Shown here piece after piece: positions 56,524 through 64,000 of a stretch of DNA of 64,000 nucleotides. Each line of letters starts with the position of its first letter. Positions within the stretch are counted from its first letter, which is position 1. The position numbers were made by a program, and so were the translations under genes. The notes beneath the pieces are model-generated. The model had not been told where the DNA came from, searched no databases, and worked only from the letters and a program-made list of their open reading frames with translations. This DNA comes from DASUPK01 sp963843085. Its GTDB lineage: Bacteria > Actinomycetota > Thermoleophilia > Solirubrobacterales > 70-9. The stretch covers positions 1-64,000 of the forward strand of contig CAWJJG010000001.1 of assembly GCA_963843085.1 (NCBI GenBank). The letters are read 5' to 3'.

Positions 56524-57981
56524 GTGACCGAGGACCTCGCAAGGCTGGACGCCACCGCGCAGGCTGAGCTGGTGCGGATCGGGGAGGTGAGCCCCGAGGA
56601 GCTGACGCTCGCCGCCATCGAGCGCGCCGAGCGGATCAACCCCGAGCTCAACGCCATCATCCACCCGCTCTACGAGCAGGGCCTCGAGGAGTCGAAGGGC
56701 GACCTTCCGGACGGCCCCTTCCGCGGCGTGCCGTTCCTCTTCAAGGACCTCGGCGCGGGTCTCGCCGGGCAGCCCCTGCACATGGGGATGAAGGCGCTGA
56801 AGGAGGCCGACTTCCGGCTCCCGGTGGACACGTTCCTCGGGTCGCGGTTCCGGGAGGCCGGGTTCGTCACCATCGGCAAGACGAACACCCCTGAGCTGGG
56901 GATCGTGCCGACGACTGAGCCGGCCGCCTACGGGCCGACGCACAATCCCTGGGATCTCAGCCGCTCACCGGGCGGCTCGAGCGGTGGCTCGGCGGCCGCC
57001 GTAGCCGCCGGCATCGTTCCGATCGCCCATGCGAACGACGGCGGAGGCTCGATCCGCATCCCGGCCAGCTGCTGTGGTCTGGTGGGACTGAAGACCAGCC
57101 GAGGGAGAACGTCGCTCGGCCCGCTGATCGGGGACGTGATGAGCGGCCTCACCGTCGAGCATGTGGTCTCACGATCGGTCCGGGACGTTGCGCAAGCGCT
57201 CGACGCCACTCACGGCCCCGCGCCGGGCGACCCGTACGTGGCGCCCGAGCCGCTGCGCCCCTTCATGGAGGAGCTGGATACCGATCCCGGATCCCTTCGA
57301 ATTGCGGTCCTCACCGATCCGGTCGGCGCCAGCCACATCCAGGTCGATCCGGCCGTCGTCGCGGCGACCCGCGAGGCGGCGACGATGCTTGAGGGTCTCG
57401 GCCACCAGATCGACGAGGACATTCCCGCCATCGACGAGAGCTTCGACCTGATCGAGACGTTCCTCACCCGCTGGTATGCGGGACAGACCGAGATCATCGA
57501 TCAGCTCGGTGTCCTGCTTGGGCGAGAGCTGGAACCGGATGACATGGAGCCGCTCACCTGGGCGATGGCGGAGGAGGGCCAGCGCCGTCACTCGGGCCAG
57601 TACCTGGCCGCCGTCAGCCAGCACCAGGCGGTCAGCCGCATGATCGGCATCTGGTTCGACCAGGGTCATGACCTGCTGCTCACGCCGACGATGGGCGAGC
57701 TGCCCCCGCCGCTGGGAAGTTTCGCGACCGACCCCGAGGACCCATTGGCCACGATCCATCGCGGAGAGCGGACGGCGGCCTTCACGGCCCTGATGAACGC
57801 GTCCGGACAGCCGGCGATCTCGCTGCCCCTCACCTGGAGCGAGGAGGGGCTGCCCATCGGCGTTCAGCTGACCGCGCCTCTCGGCCGCGAGGACGTGCTC
57901 CTGCGTGTCGCCTCGCAGCTCGAGCAGGCACACCCCTGGGCCGAGCGGTTCCCCGAGGTGTTCTCGGTACCCTCCGGCTGA
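56524..57981 (+). CDS. Amidase-signature family amidase
   Basis: Ser-cisSer-Lys amidase, 485 residues. Lys in FLFKDLGAGLAGQP, the Gly/Ser block SPGGSSGGSAAAVAAGI, nucleophile region DGGGSIRIPASCCGLVGLK. Hydrolyses amides, substrate unknown; related to but not GatA, as gatB/gatC are absent. It lies between dapB and dapA, and its stop overlaps the dapA ATG. GTG 56524 preferred over TTG 56518 by its spacing from the -10 box. Confidence 0.88.
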   Translation: MTEDLARLDATAQAELVRIGEVSPEELTLAAIERAERINPELNAIIHPLYEQGLEESKGDLPDGPFRGVPFLFKDLGAGLAGQPLHMGMKALKEADFRLPVDTFLGSRFREAGFVTIGKTNTPELGIVPTTEPAAYGPTHNPWDLSRSPGGSSGGSAAAVAAGIVPIAHANDGGGSIRIPASCCGLVGLKTSRGRTSLGPLIGDVMSGLTVEHVVSRSVRDVAQALDATHGPAPGDPYVAPEPLRPFMEELDTDPGSLRIAVLTDPVGASHIQVDPAVVAATREAATMLEGLGHQIDEDIPAIDESFDLIETFLTRWYAGQTEIIDQLGVLLGRELEPDDMEPLTWAMAEEGQRRHSGQYLAAVSQHQAVSRMIGIWFDQGHDLLLTPTMGELPPPLGSFATDPEDPLATIHRGERTAAFTALMNASGQPAISLPLTWSEEGLPIGVQLTAPLGREDVLLRVASQLEQAHPWAERFPEVFSVPSG

Positions 57982-58853
57982 TGCCTGAGATCGGAGGGGT
58001 ACTGACGGCGATGGTGACCCCGTTCGCCGAGGATCGCTCGGTGGACGAGTCCGCCGCGCGCGCGCTCGCCCGCCATCTGGTGGACAACGGCTCGCATGGC
58101 CTGGTGCTCTCCGGCACCACCGGGGAGTCGCCCACGACGGATGACGCCGAGAAGCTCGCGCTGCTGCGCGCGGTTCGGGACGAGCTCGGCTCCGACGTCC
58201 TGCTGATCTGCGGCACGGGCTCGAACGACACGAGGCATTCCGAGCGGCTCTCCGCCGCGGCCGCCGACGCGGGCGCCGACGCAGTTCTCGCGGTGACGCC
58301 GTACTACAGCAAGCCGAACTTCACGGGGATCAGGGCCCACTACGAGGCGCTCGCGCGGGCGGCCGGGATCCCGGTGTTGCTCTACAACATCCCCTCGCGG
58401 GTGGTGGTCAACCTCTCGCCCGAGCAGCTGGCGGAGCTCGGGCAGATCGAGAACGTCGTCGCGGTCAAGCAGGCCAACGACGACGAGCTCCAGCCGGTCG
58501 ACGGGCTGCGCGTCCTCGCCGGCAACGACGGCACCTTCCTGCGCACTCTCGAGCTGGGAGAGCCCGGCGGCATCCTCGTCGCCTCGCATCTGGTCGGCCC
58601 CGAGATGCGCGAGATCTACGACGCCATGCAGACCGGAGACACCGAGCGAGCCCGCGAGATCGACGAGGGGCTGCGGCCGATCTACGAGGTGCTCGGCAAG
58701 GCGAACCCGATTCCGGTCAAGGCCGGGCTGGAGCTGATGGGGATCTGCTCGGCTCGCGCCAGGCTGCCGATCGTCGAGGCTGGCGAAGAGCAGAGGGCCG
58801 AGGTCAGGCGGGCGCTGGAGGCGCACGGTTTGATGGCCGGGAGCGCAGCGTAG
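57981..58853 (+). CDS. dapA: 4-hydroxy-tetrahydrodipicolinate synthase
   Basis: First step of the DAP/lysine pathway, joining pyruvate and aspartate semialdehyde. LSGTTGESPTT, the YYSKPNFTG and YNIPSRVVVNL loops, and Schiff-base Lys in VVAVKQANDDEL. 290 residues. ATG shares a base with the amidase stop (TGATG). Confidence 0.95.
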   Translation: MPEIGGVLTAMVTPFAEDRSVDESAARALARHLVDNGSHGLVLSGTTGESPTTDDAEKLALLRAVRDELGSDVLLICGTGSNDTRHSERLSAAAADAGADAVLAVTPYYSKPNFTGIRAHYEALARAAGIPVLLYNIPSRVVVNLSPEQLAELGQIENVVAVKQANDDELQPVDGLRVLAGNDGTFLRTLELGEPGGILVASHLVGPEMREIYDAMQTGDTERAREIDEGLRPIYEVLGKANPIPVKAGLELMGICSARARLPIVEAGEEQRAEVRRALEAHGLMAGSAA

Positions 58854-58855
58854 GT

Positions 58856-60520
58856 TTGAGCAGCTCGGGCGTCCGGATCCTCCCCCTGGGTGGCCTGGGG
58901 GAGATCGGCAAGAACATGACAGCCGTCGAGGCCGACGGGCGCATCGTGATCGTGGACACGGGCCTGATGTTCCCGACGGCGGACATGCTCGGCATCGACC
59001 TCGTGCTGCCCGACTTCTCGACCCTCCGCGAGCGCGCCGACGACATCGACGCGATCGTTCTCACCCACGGCCACGAGGATCACGTCGGCGCGCTCCCGTA
59101 CGTGCTGCGCGAGATCGGCATCCCACCGGTGATCTACGGCGGCCTGCTCACGATCGGCATGGTGCGCTCCAAGCTCGACGAGCACAAGCTCCGCGACGTG
59201 CCGCTCCAGGAGCTGCCCGCCGGCCAGCAGGTGACCGCCGGACCCTTCGGAATCGAGCTGATCCACATGGCGCACTCGATCCCGGACGCTCGGGCCGTGG
59301 CGCTCAGGACGGATGCCGGCACCGTTCTGATCACCGGCGACTACAAGTTCGACCAGACCCCGGTCGATGGCATCCCGGCTGATGTCTCCCGGCTCGCGGA
59401 GCTCGGGCGCGAGGGCGTCCTCTGCCTCTGCGGCGACTCGACGAACGCCGACCGACCGGGCGTCGCGCCCTCGGAGTCGAGTGTCGGCCCGGCGCTGCTC
59501 GATGTCTTCGGGAGGTGCACGGGCCGGATCGTCGTCACCTCGTTCGCCTCGAACGTCCACCGGGTGCAGCAGGTGATCGACGCGGCCGCGCGTCTCGACC
59601 GCCGAGTCGCGCTGGTCGGGCGCTCGATGCGCAAGAACTTCAACATCGCCTCGAATCTCGGCATCGCCTCCGCGCCCGAGGGCCTCTTCATCTCCCCGAA
59701 GGAGATCGAGGACTTCCCGGACGAGAAGGTCGTCGTGATCTCGACGGGGAGCCAGGGGGAGCCGCTCTCGGCTCTCCGCCGGATGGCCCATCGCGACCAC
59801 CCGGACGTCGAGCTCCACTCGGGCGACACGGTGATCTTCTCCGCGACCCCGATCCCCGGCAACGAGCGCTCGGTCAACGAGACGATCGACCGGATCTTCC
59901 AGATCGGTGCCTCGGTGGTGACCGCAGCCGACGCCCCGATCCATGCCTCGGGCCACGGCTGGCAGGAGGAGCTCAAGCTGATGCTCAACCTCACCAAGCC
60001 GCAGAACGTCTTCCCATTCCATGGGGACCACAAGCGGCTCAAGCTGCACGGCGACCTCGCCGAGTCCGTGGGCGTCGACCGGGACCGCATCTTCATGGGA
60101 CGAAATGGCCTTGCACTCGAGATCGACTCCTCGGGCGCCCGCTTCGGCGAGGACGTCCACGCCAGCATGATCTTCGTGGACGGCGTCTCCGTCGGCGAGC
60201 CGGACGAGTTCGCGCTCCGCGATCGCCGCAAGCTCTCGGACGACGGTGTCTTCATCGTCGTCGCGACGATCTCCTCGGACGACGGCTCGCAGGTCGCGGA
60301 CCCCGAGGTGATCTTCCGCGGCGTGCCGTTCGCCGAGGAGGCCGACGGGCTGCGCGACGAGCTCAAGGAGGTGGTGCAGGACACGCTCGACGAGGCGGCC
60401 GAGGAGGAGATCCGGGAGATCTCGTTGCTGCAGCAGGACCTCCACGACGACATCGCCGAGTTCGTCTACGAGAAGCTCCGCCGGCGCCCCCTGGTGCTGC
60501 CGGTCGTCGTCGAGGTCTAG
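58856..60520 (+). CDS. rnj: Ribonuclease J
   Basis: RNA endonuclease and 5' exonuclease for mRNA decay. Beta-lactamase/beta-CASP fold: LGGLGEIGKNMTAVEADGR, metal motif LTHGHEDHVGALPYVLR near residue 65, ITGDYKFDQTPVDG and ASGHGWQEELK. C-terminal domain to residue 554. TTG start at 58856, 2 bases after dapA. The dapA-rnj order is standard in actinobacteria. Confidence 0.95.
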   Translation: MSSSGVRILPLGGLGEIGKNMTAVEADGRIVIVDTGLMFPTADMLGIDLVLPDFSTLRERADDIDAIVLTHGHEDHVGALPYVLREIGIPPVIYGGLLTIGMVRSKLDEHKLRDVPLQELPAGQQVTAGPFGIELIHMAHSIPDARAVALRTDAGTVLITGDYKFDQTPVDGIPADVSRLAELGREGVLCLCGDSTNADRPGVAPSESSVGPALLDVFGRCTGRIVVTSFASNVHRVQQVIDAAARLDRRVALVGRSMRKNFNIASNLGIASAPEGLFISPKEIEDFPDEKVVVISTGSQGEPLSALRRMAHRDHPDVELHSGDTVIFSATPIPGNERSVNETIDRIFQIGASVVTAADAPIHASGHGWQEELKLMLNLTKPQNVFPFHGDHKRLKLHGDLAESVGVDRDRIFMGRNGLALEIDSSGARFGEDVHASMIFVDGVSVGEPDEFALRDRRKLSDDGVFIVVATISSDDGSQVADPEVIFRGVPFAEEADGLRDELKEVVQDTLDEAAEEEIREISLLQQDLHDDIAEFVYEKLRRRPLVLPVVVEV

Positions 60521-60537
60521 CCGGGCGCACGGCGCGC

Positions 60538-61248
60538 ATGTCCGATACGGCCTCCGGCGCGCGGGTTCCGTCCACCTCCGACGAGGAGATCATCCACGCG
60601 GAGGACCCGTCGGTTCGCTCCCAGCGCGAGGACGCCGAGCGCCTGGAGCGGATCCAGATGGAGCTTTCGGTCGGCTTCGATCTCCTGCGCGAGATCGGCC
60701 CGGCGGTCTGCGTCTTCGGGTCCGCGAGGACGCCGCCGGACAGCGAGGACTATGCGAGGGCGCGGGCGACAGGCCGCGCCATCGGCGAGGTAGGGCTCGC
60801 CGTGATCACGGGGGGCGGCCCCGGGATGATGGAGGCCGCGAACCGCGGGGCCCAGGACGCGGGGGCGCCGTCGGTGGGGCTCAACATCGAGCTGCCTCAC
60901 GAGCAGGCACTCAATCCCTATGTCGACGTCGGCATCCAGTTCCACTACTTCTTCACGCGGAAGCTGATGTTCGTCCGATACTCGAATGCCCTGGTCGTCT
61001 TCCCCGGGGGCTTCGGGACACTCGACGAGCTCTTCGAGGTGCTGACCCTGATCCAGACCGGGAAGGCAATCGACCATCCGGTCGTGCTCGAGGGGTCCGA
61101 GTACTGGAGCGGGCTGGTCGAGTGGATCAGGGCCCGTCCGCTCGCGGAGGGGAAGATCGCAGCCGGCGACCTCGCTCAGGCCGAGCTGGCCGACGGGGTG
61201 GAGGAGGTCATGGACCGCTTGTTCGCCGGGCTCTCGGCAGCCGAATAG
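60538..61248 (+). CDS. LOG-family (TIGR00730) Rossmann-fold protein
   Basis: Nucleotide 5'-monophosphate phosphoribohydrolase-like protein, 236 residues. The signature motifs are ITGGGPGMMEAANRGA and VFPGGFGTLDELFEVL (PGGxGTxxE) near residue 155. Family enzymes release bases from nucleotides (cytokinin-activating in plants; purine salvage in bacteria). ATG 60538 used; the open frame reaches far upstream only as a shadow. Its 3' end overlaps the convergent PLD gene by 73 bases. Confidence 0.9.
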   Translation: MSDTASGARVPSTSDEEIIHAEDPSVRSQREDAERLERIQMELSVGFDLLREIGPAVCVFGSARTPPDSEDYARARATGRAIGEVGLAVITGGGPGMMEAANRGAQDAGAPSVGLNIELPHEQALNPYVDVGIQFHYFFTRKLMFVRYSNALVVFPGGFGTLDELFEVLTLIQTGKAIDHPVVLEGSEYWSGLVEWIRARPLAEGKIAAGDLAQAELADGVEEVMDRLFAGLSAAE

Positions 61249-62321
61249 CGGCCGCGCACGTCGTCCACGAACTTCGCGAGGCGATCCGCGATGGATGCGT
61301 CGTGGATCTCCAGCACCGACTCCGCGTTCTGCTCGCCCGACCGCGAGAGGTTGAAGGAGCCGATGAAGACCACGTCGTCGGCGACGGTGACCTTGGCGTG
61401 CATGAAGTCGTGGACCTTCGAGTCGGGTGTCCACGGAGTGGAGGGCTTGGCGGAGAAGGGCAGGTTGCCGAGGATCGCCGCGAGCAGGGGGATCTTCCAG
61501 GCGGTGTGCCCGTTCTCCGACCACTGGTGAAAGACAGTCTCCGTCTGGGGACCGTCGACGACCCCGGCGATGTCCCGGCCGCCCTTGTCCGCGAGCTCGG
61601 CGAGGGTGCCAAGGACCGGACCCGAGGTGATCACCGGCGATGCGATCCGCACCCGGGCCCGTGCGGAGCCGATCGCCGTCGCGATCCGCTGCGAGAGCTG
61701 CTCGCCGTGTCCCGGGGTGAACCAGGCGGTGACCTTCGTTCCGCCGACGTCGACTGGCTCGGGCTCGACGTGCCCGCTCTGGTCGACCTGCTGCCGAGAC
61801 CAGAGCTCCTCGAAGTTCTGCCGGAAGCGTCTCGCGATCTCAGCGCTCTCGACGATCGCAAGGACGTTCTCCTGCCGGGTCCAGGAGTCGACCGTCCAGT
61901 TCGCCGATCCCGCCCAGACCGCCTCGGCGTCCCTGATCGCGTACTTGTGGTGCATCAGGTCCGGAATCCCCGGCACCGGTCGCGCATCGATGGGGAGCTC
62001 CGCGAGGATGTCCGGGCGCGTCTGCGGCGGGGGATGGAGCTCCGCGGGGCGCTCGGAATCGACGTTGTAGAGCAGCCGCGTGGCCACGCCCCGCTCACTG
62101 GCAGCACGAAGCTGGTCGGCGACGATCGAGCCGGTCGGGTCGGGCAGGCGAACGTCGTAGAGCGCCAGCTCGAGCGTGGACTCGGCGGGCTCGAGGAAGT
62201 GGGCCACCCGGCGCGCGATGTCCTCGGCGTGCTGGCCGCCGTCGGTCAGCGTGACGATCTCGATTAGCCTTGTGGGGTGGCGTTGCACAGGGGGTATGTC
62301 CAGTATGTCCACCTCGTCCAC
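61176..62321 (-). CDS. Phospholipase D-like (HKD) protein
   Basis: Two HKD motifs form one active site: HHKYAIRDAEAVWAGSANWT and HAKVTVADDVVFIGSFNLS. Phosphodiesterase or transphosphatidylase on lipid or DNA; substrate unknown. 381 residues from GTG 62321. The N-terminal 15 codons overlap the divergent SnoaL-like gene, so a later start is possible. No signal peptide, which leans to an intracellular nuclease-type role. The C-terminus is antisense to the LOG gene. Confidence 0.88.
   Translation of the reverse strand: MDEVDILDIPPVQRHPTRLIEIVTLTDGGQHAEDIARRVAHFLEPAESTLELALYDVRLPDPTGSIVADQLRAASERGVATRLLYNVDSERPAELHPPPQTRPDILAELPIDARPVPGIPDLMHHKYAIRDAEAVWAGSANWTVDSWTRQENVLAIVESAEIARRFRQNFEELWSRQQVDQSGHVEPEPVDVGGTKVTAWFTPGHGEQLSQRIATAIGSARARVRIASPVITSGPVLGTLAELADKGGRDIAGVVDGPQTETVFHQWSENGHTAWKIPLLAAILGNLPFSAKPSTPWTPDSKVHDFMHAKVTVADDVVFIGSFNLSRSGEQNAESVLEIHDASIADRLAKFVDDVRGRYSAAESPANKRSMTSSTPSASSA
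62265..62270 (+). promoter_or_regulatory. Putative -10 box, leaderless SnoaL-like gene
   Basis: TAGCCT, 6 bases before the GTG at 62277. Confidence 0.4.
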
Positions 62322-62684
62322 GAGGCGTTCGAGTGCTTCGAGCGGGGCGATTGGGACCGCCTGCGTCCGCTGATCGCGGAGGACAATGTGATGAGCCCGC
62401 TAGAGACCTGGCCCGAGCCGGGCCCGTTCATCGGTCCCGAGGCGAGCATCCGGGAGTACCAGAGGCTCTTCGATCTCTTCCGGGGCATCGGGATCTCGGT
62501 CAGCCACATCGTCAGTCACGAGTCCTGGGTGATCGCGCACTATCGGGGCGTGATCGAGGGTGAGGAGCCGGGCATGCCGATCGAGTTCGAGTTCACCGGG
62601 GTGCATCGCTTCGAGGGCGAGCAGTTCGCGGAGTCCCACTACCGCCTCGATCGCGACACGGCCCTGGCTGCGGCCGGCCTCTGA
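62277..62684 (+). CDS. SnoaL-like / NTF2-fold protein
   Basis: 135 residues with the cone-shaped NTF2 fold of SnoaL-like proteins: HEAFECFERGDWDRLRPLIA, then SPLETWPEPGPFIGPEASIR and EFEFTGVHRFEGEQFAESHY. Such proteins are isomerases, hydrolases or ligand carriers and the role cannot be told. GTG 62277 sits 6 bases after a -10-like hexamer and overlaps the start of the divergent PLD gene. Confidence 0.8.
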   Translation: MALHRGYVQYVHLVHEAFECFERGDWDRLRPLIAEDNVMSPLETWPEPGPFIGPEASIREYQRLFDLFRGIGISVSHIVSHESWVIAHYRGVIEGEEPGMPIEFEFTGVHRFEGEQFAESHYRLDRDTALAAAGL

Positions 62685-62737
62685 TCAACGCTCCGCCTTC
62701 TCCGCTTCGCTTCCGGAGGCTACGCGAACAAGAAAAG

Positions 62738-62772
62738 CCCCCGGTGGTCGAGGGAGGGGCGACCACCGGGGG
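62738..62772 (-). terminator. Bidirectional terminator between convergent genes
   Basis: Perfect 13-bp inverted repeat CCCCCGGTGGTCG / CGACCACCGGGGG with a 9-base loop. AAAA on its left gives a U-tract for the minus-strand kinase transcript. The rest of 62685-62883 holds nothing else I can support. Confidence 0.85.
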
Positions 62773-62883
62773 CGACGCTTTGGACCGAAGTCCTCAGCGG
62801 GTCTCACCGAGGTATGTGGGGTTTCGTACCCCGGCGAGGTGTCTCGTCCAGTCGTGAATCTATGAGGCGTTCTTGAACGTTTG

Positions 62884-64000
62884 CTAAAGCCTCTCGGGCG
62901 CGCTCTCGCTGCCCTTCGCGGCCTGATCCGGCGCCTGCTCGAGGGGCAGGCGGACGGAGAACCGGGCGCCGCCGTAGGTGCTGCGCCCCGCGGAGACCGA
63001 GCCGCCATGCGACTCGGCGACGGCCCGCACGATCGCGAGACCGAGGCCACTGCCACCGCCGCCGGCGGTGTCCGCGGGTCCATCCCCGCGGACGAAGCGG
63101 TCGAAGACCTGGTCCTCCATGTCGGCCGGGATGCCGGGCCCGTCGTCGAGCACCTCCAGCAGGGCTTCGTCGCCGTCGCGACGCGCGGTCAGCTCGATCG
63201 TCGTCTGCTCGGGGGTATGCCTGATCGCGTTCTCGAGCAGGTTGCGGATCAGCCGGTGGAGCTCGTCCGGATTGCCCTCCAGCGGGAGGGGCCCGTCGAG
63301 ATGGCTCTCGATGCGCCGGCCGCCGGCGATCGGCTGGATCTCCTCCAGCGCTCCGGCCGCGATCGATCCCAGGTCCAGGTCCTTGGTGGCCGCCTTGCGC
63401 CCAGCATCGGCGCGGGCCAGCAGCAGCAGGTCCGAGACCAGGCCCGACATGCGTTTGGTGGACGAGAGGGCCGAGTCGACGGCATGCTTGTCGTCCTCGG
63501 ACCCGACCTCGGCCGCCTGGAGCAGCTCGAGGTTCGCGTGGATGCTCGTCAGCGGGGTGCGGAGCTCGTGGGAGGCGTCGGCGACGAACTCACGCTGGCG
63601 CTCCAGCGACTGCTCGCGCTCGGCGCGCGCCTCGTCGAGCGACTCGAGCATGCCGTCCATCGTGCGGGCCAGCTCGCCCACCTCGTCGTCGGTCGCGGGA
63701 ACGGGGATCCGCTCCGAGGGATCGCGGGTGTGGCTGATTCGGCTCGCCAGGCCGGTGAGAGCCTTGATCGGGCGCATGGCGCGGTCGGCGACGGCGAGAC
63801 CGGCGAGCAGGGCGAGCACTGTGCCGCCGAGCACGCCCGCGCCCAGGAAGAGCCAGAGCCGCGAAACGGTGTCGTTGGTTCCCGTATTCGGGCGGGCGTA
63901 CTGCACGTAGCCTGGATCGGAGCCCGCCGCGGTGAGCGGCTCGCTCACAACGCTCAGTGCCCCGACGGTGTGGATATGGGTGCTGGGCGGGCCAAGGCTG
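62884..64000 (-). CDS. Sensor histidine kinase, cut by right edge
   Basis: Membrane two-component sensor. The part in view has the end of an extracytoplasmic region, a membrane helix (LWLFLGAGVLGGTVLALLAG), HAMP (AMRPIKALTGLA), HisKA with the phospho-His in FVADASHELRTPLTSIHANL, and HATPase with N, G1 and G2 boxes (LLENAIRHTPEQ, VLDDGPGIP, SGLGLAIVRAVAESHGG). The frame stays open to 64000, so the N-terminus lies beyond the window, and a response regulator gene probably with it. Signal unknown. Confidence 0.93.
   Translation of the reverse strand, partial: SLGPPSTHIHTVGALSVVSEPLTAAGSDPGYVQYARPNTGTNDTVSRLWLFLGAGVLGGTVLALLAGLAVADRAMRPIKALTGLASRISHTRDPSERIPVPATDDEVGELARTMDGMLESLDEARAEREQSLERQREFVADASHELRTPLTSIHANLELLQAAEVGSEDDKHAVDSALSSTKRMSGLVSDLLLLARADAGRKAATKDLDLGSIAAGALEEIQPIAGGRRIESHLDGPLPLEGNPDELHRLIRNLLENAIRHTPEQTTIELTARRDGDEALLEVLDDGPGIPADMEDQVFDRFVRGDGPADTAGGGGSGLGLAIVRAVAESHGGSVSAGRSTYGGARFSVRLPLEQAPDQAAKGSESAPERL

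Noticed and set aside
56524..57981. Amidase considered as GatA of tRNA amidotransferase
   Set aside because: No gatC or gatB neighbours, and the text outside the shared amidase signature does not look like GatA.
58682..60445. A 587-codon minus-strand frame
   Set aside because: Antisense to RNase J, His/Asp/Arg-rich with no domain.
59515..60537. Long upstream extension of the LOG-family gene
   Set aside because: It is a shadow of RNase J. The family N-terminus and an ATG lie at 60538.

Overview
The window is high-GC DNA from an actinobacterium. An actinobacterial-type integration host factor (mIHF), a CysO-like sulfur carrier, TANNNT-type leaderless promoters and Thermoleophilia-like surface proteins with Asn-Ala-Asp repeats point to that phylum. 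A Thermoleophilia/Solirubrobacterales-like lineage is my inference, not something the sequence proves.

Region 1 (1-12,300) is an accessory island beside recJ. On the minus strand it carries a type I restriction-modification set (hsdM-hsdS-hsdR) broken by many frameshifts, then one intact DUF262/HNH/AlbA_2 fusion gene of visibly lower GC. Next come a fragment of a PD-(D/E)XK nuclease 3' end, an ADP-ribosylglycohydrolase/tyrosine-phosphatase fusion, an unknown gene and an overlapping DUF4160-DUF2442 pair. A second, longer copy of the nuclease gene follows. The last bases of that nuclease gene occur three times (about 7,855, 10,809 and 10,988). This looks like repeated insertion at, or recombination over, one gene end. 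No integrase is visible.

Region 2 (12,349-24,100) holds recJ, a relA/spoT-type (p)ppGpp enzyme, a secreted cupredoxin, a HIT hydrolase and a small secreted protein. A minus-strand operon follows (HIT hydrolase, phosphohexomutase, MBL hydrolase, lipid kinase), then corA.

Region 3 (24,222-26,100) is a SAM-I riboswitch with a terminator in front of a threonine-synthase-family gene. A CysO/MoaD-like sulfur carrier gene follows 19 bases later. This is the most interesting unit: SAM control plus a sulfur carrier suggests a protein-thiocarboxylate route to homocysteine. A tRNA-Arg(CCG) and RNase Z follow.

Region 4 (27,236-36,834) is a tightly coupled pyrimidine operon: PyrR-binding loop, pyrR, pyrB, pyrC, an isochorismatase-like hydrolase, carA, carB, pyrK, pyrD. 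pyrE and pyrF are not present.

Region 5 (36,891-49,506) is information-processing and core metabolism: mihF, gmk, rpoZ, coaBC, a TPR protein, dtd, a nonsense-interrupted small gene, rimP-nusA-infB with a leader terminator, ylxP, a repeat-bearing secreted protein, rbfA, nrnA, truB, ribF, rpsO.

Region 6 (49,522-64,000) has a peroxiredoxin, a quinone-oxidoreductase-like enzyme, a DsbA-like protein, pnp, an M16 peptidase, a small unknown, dapB, an amidase, dapA, RNase J, a LOG-family protein, a phospholipase-D-like protein, a SnoaL-like protein, and a sensor histidine kinase cut by the right edge.

A recurring feature is a TANNNT hexamer ending 6-9 bases before the start codon at 13 genes, consistent with widespread leaderless transcription.
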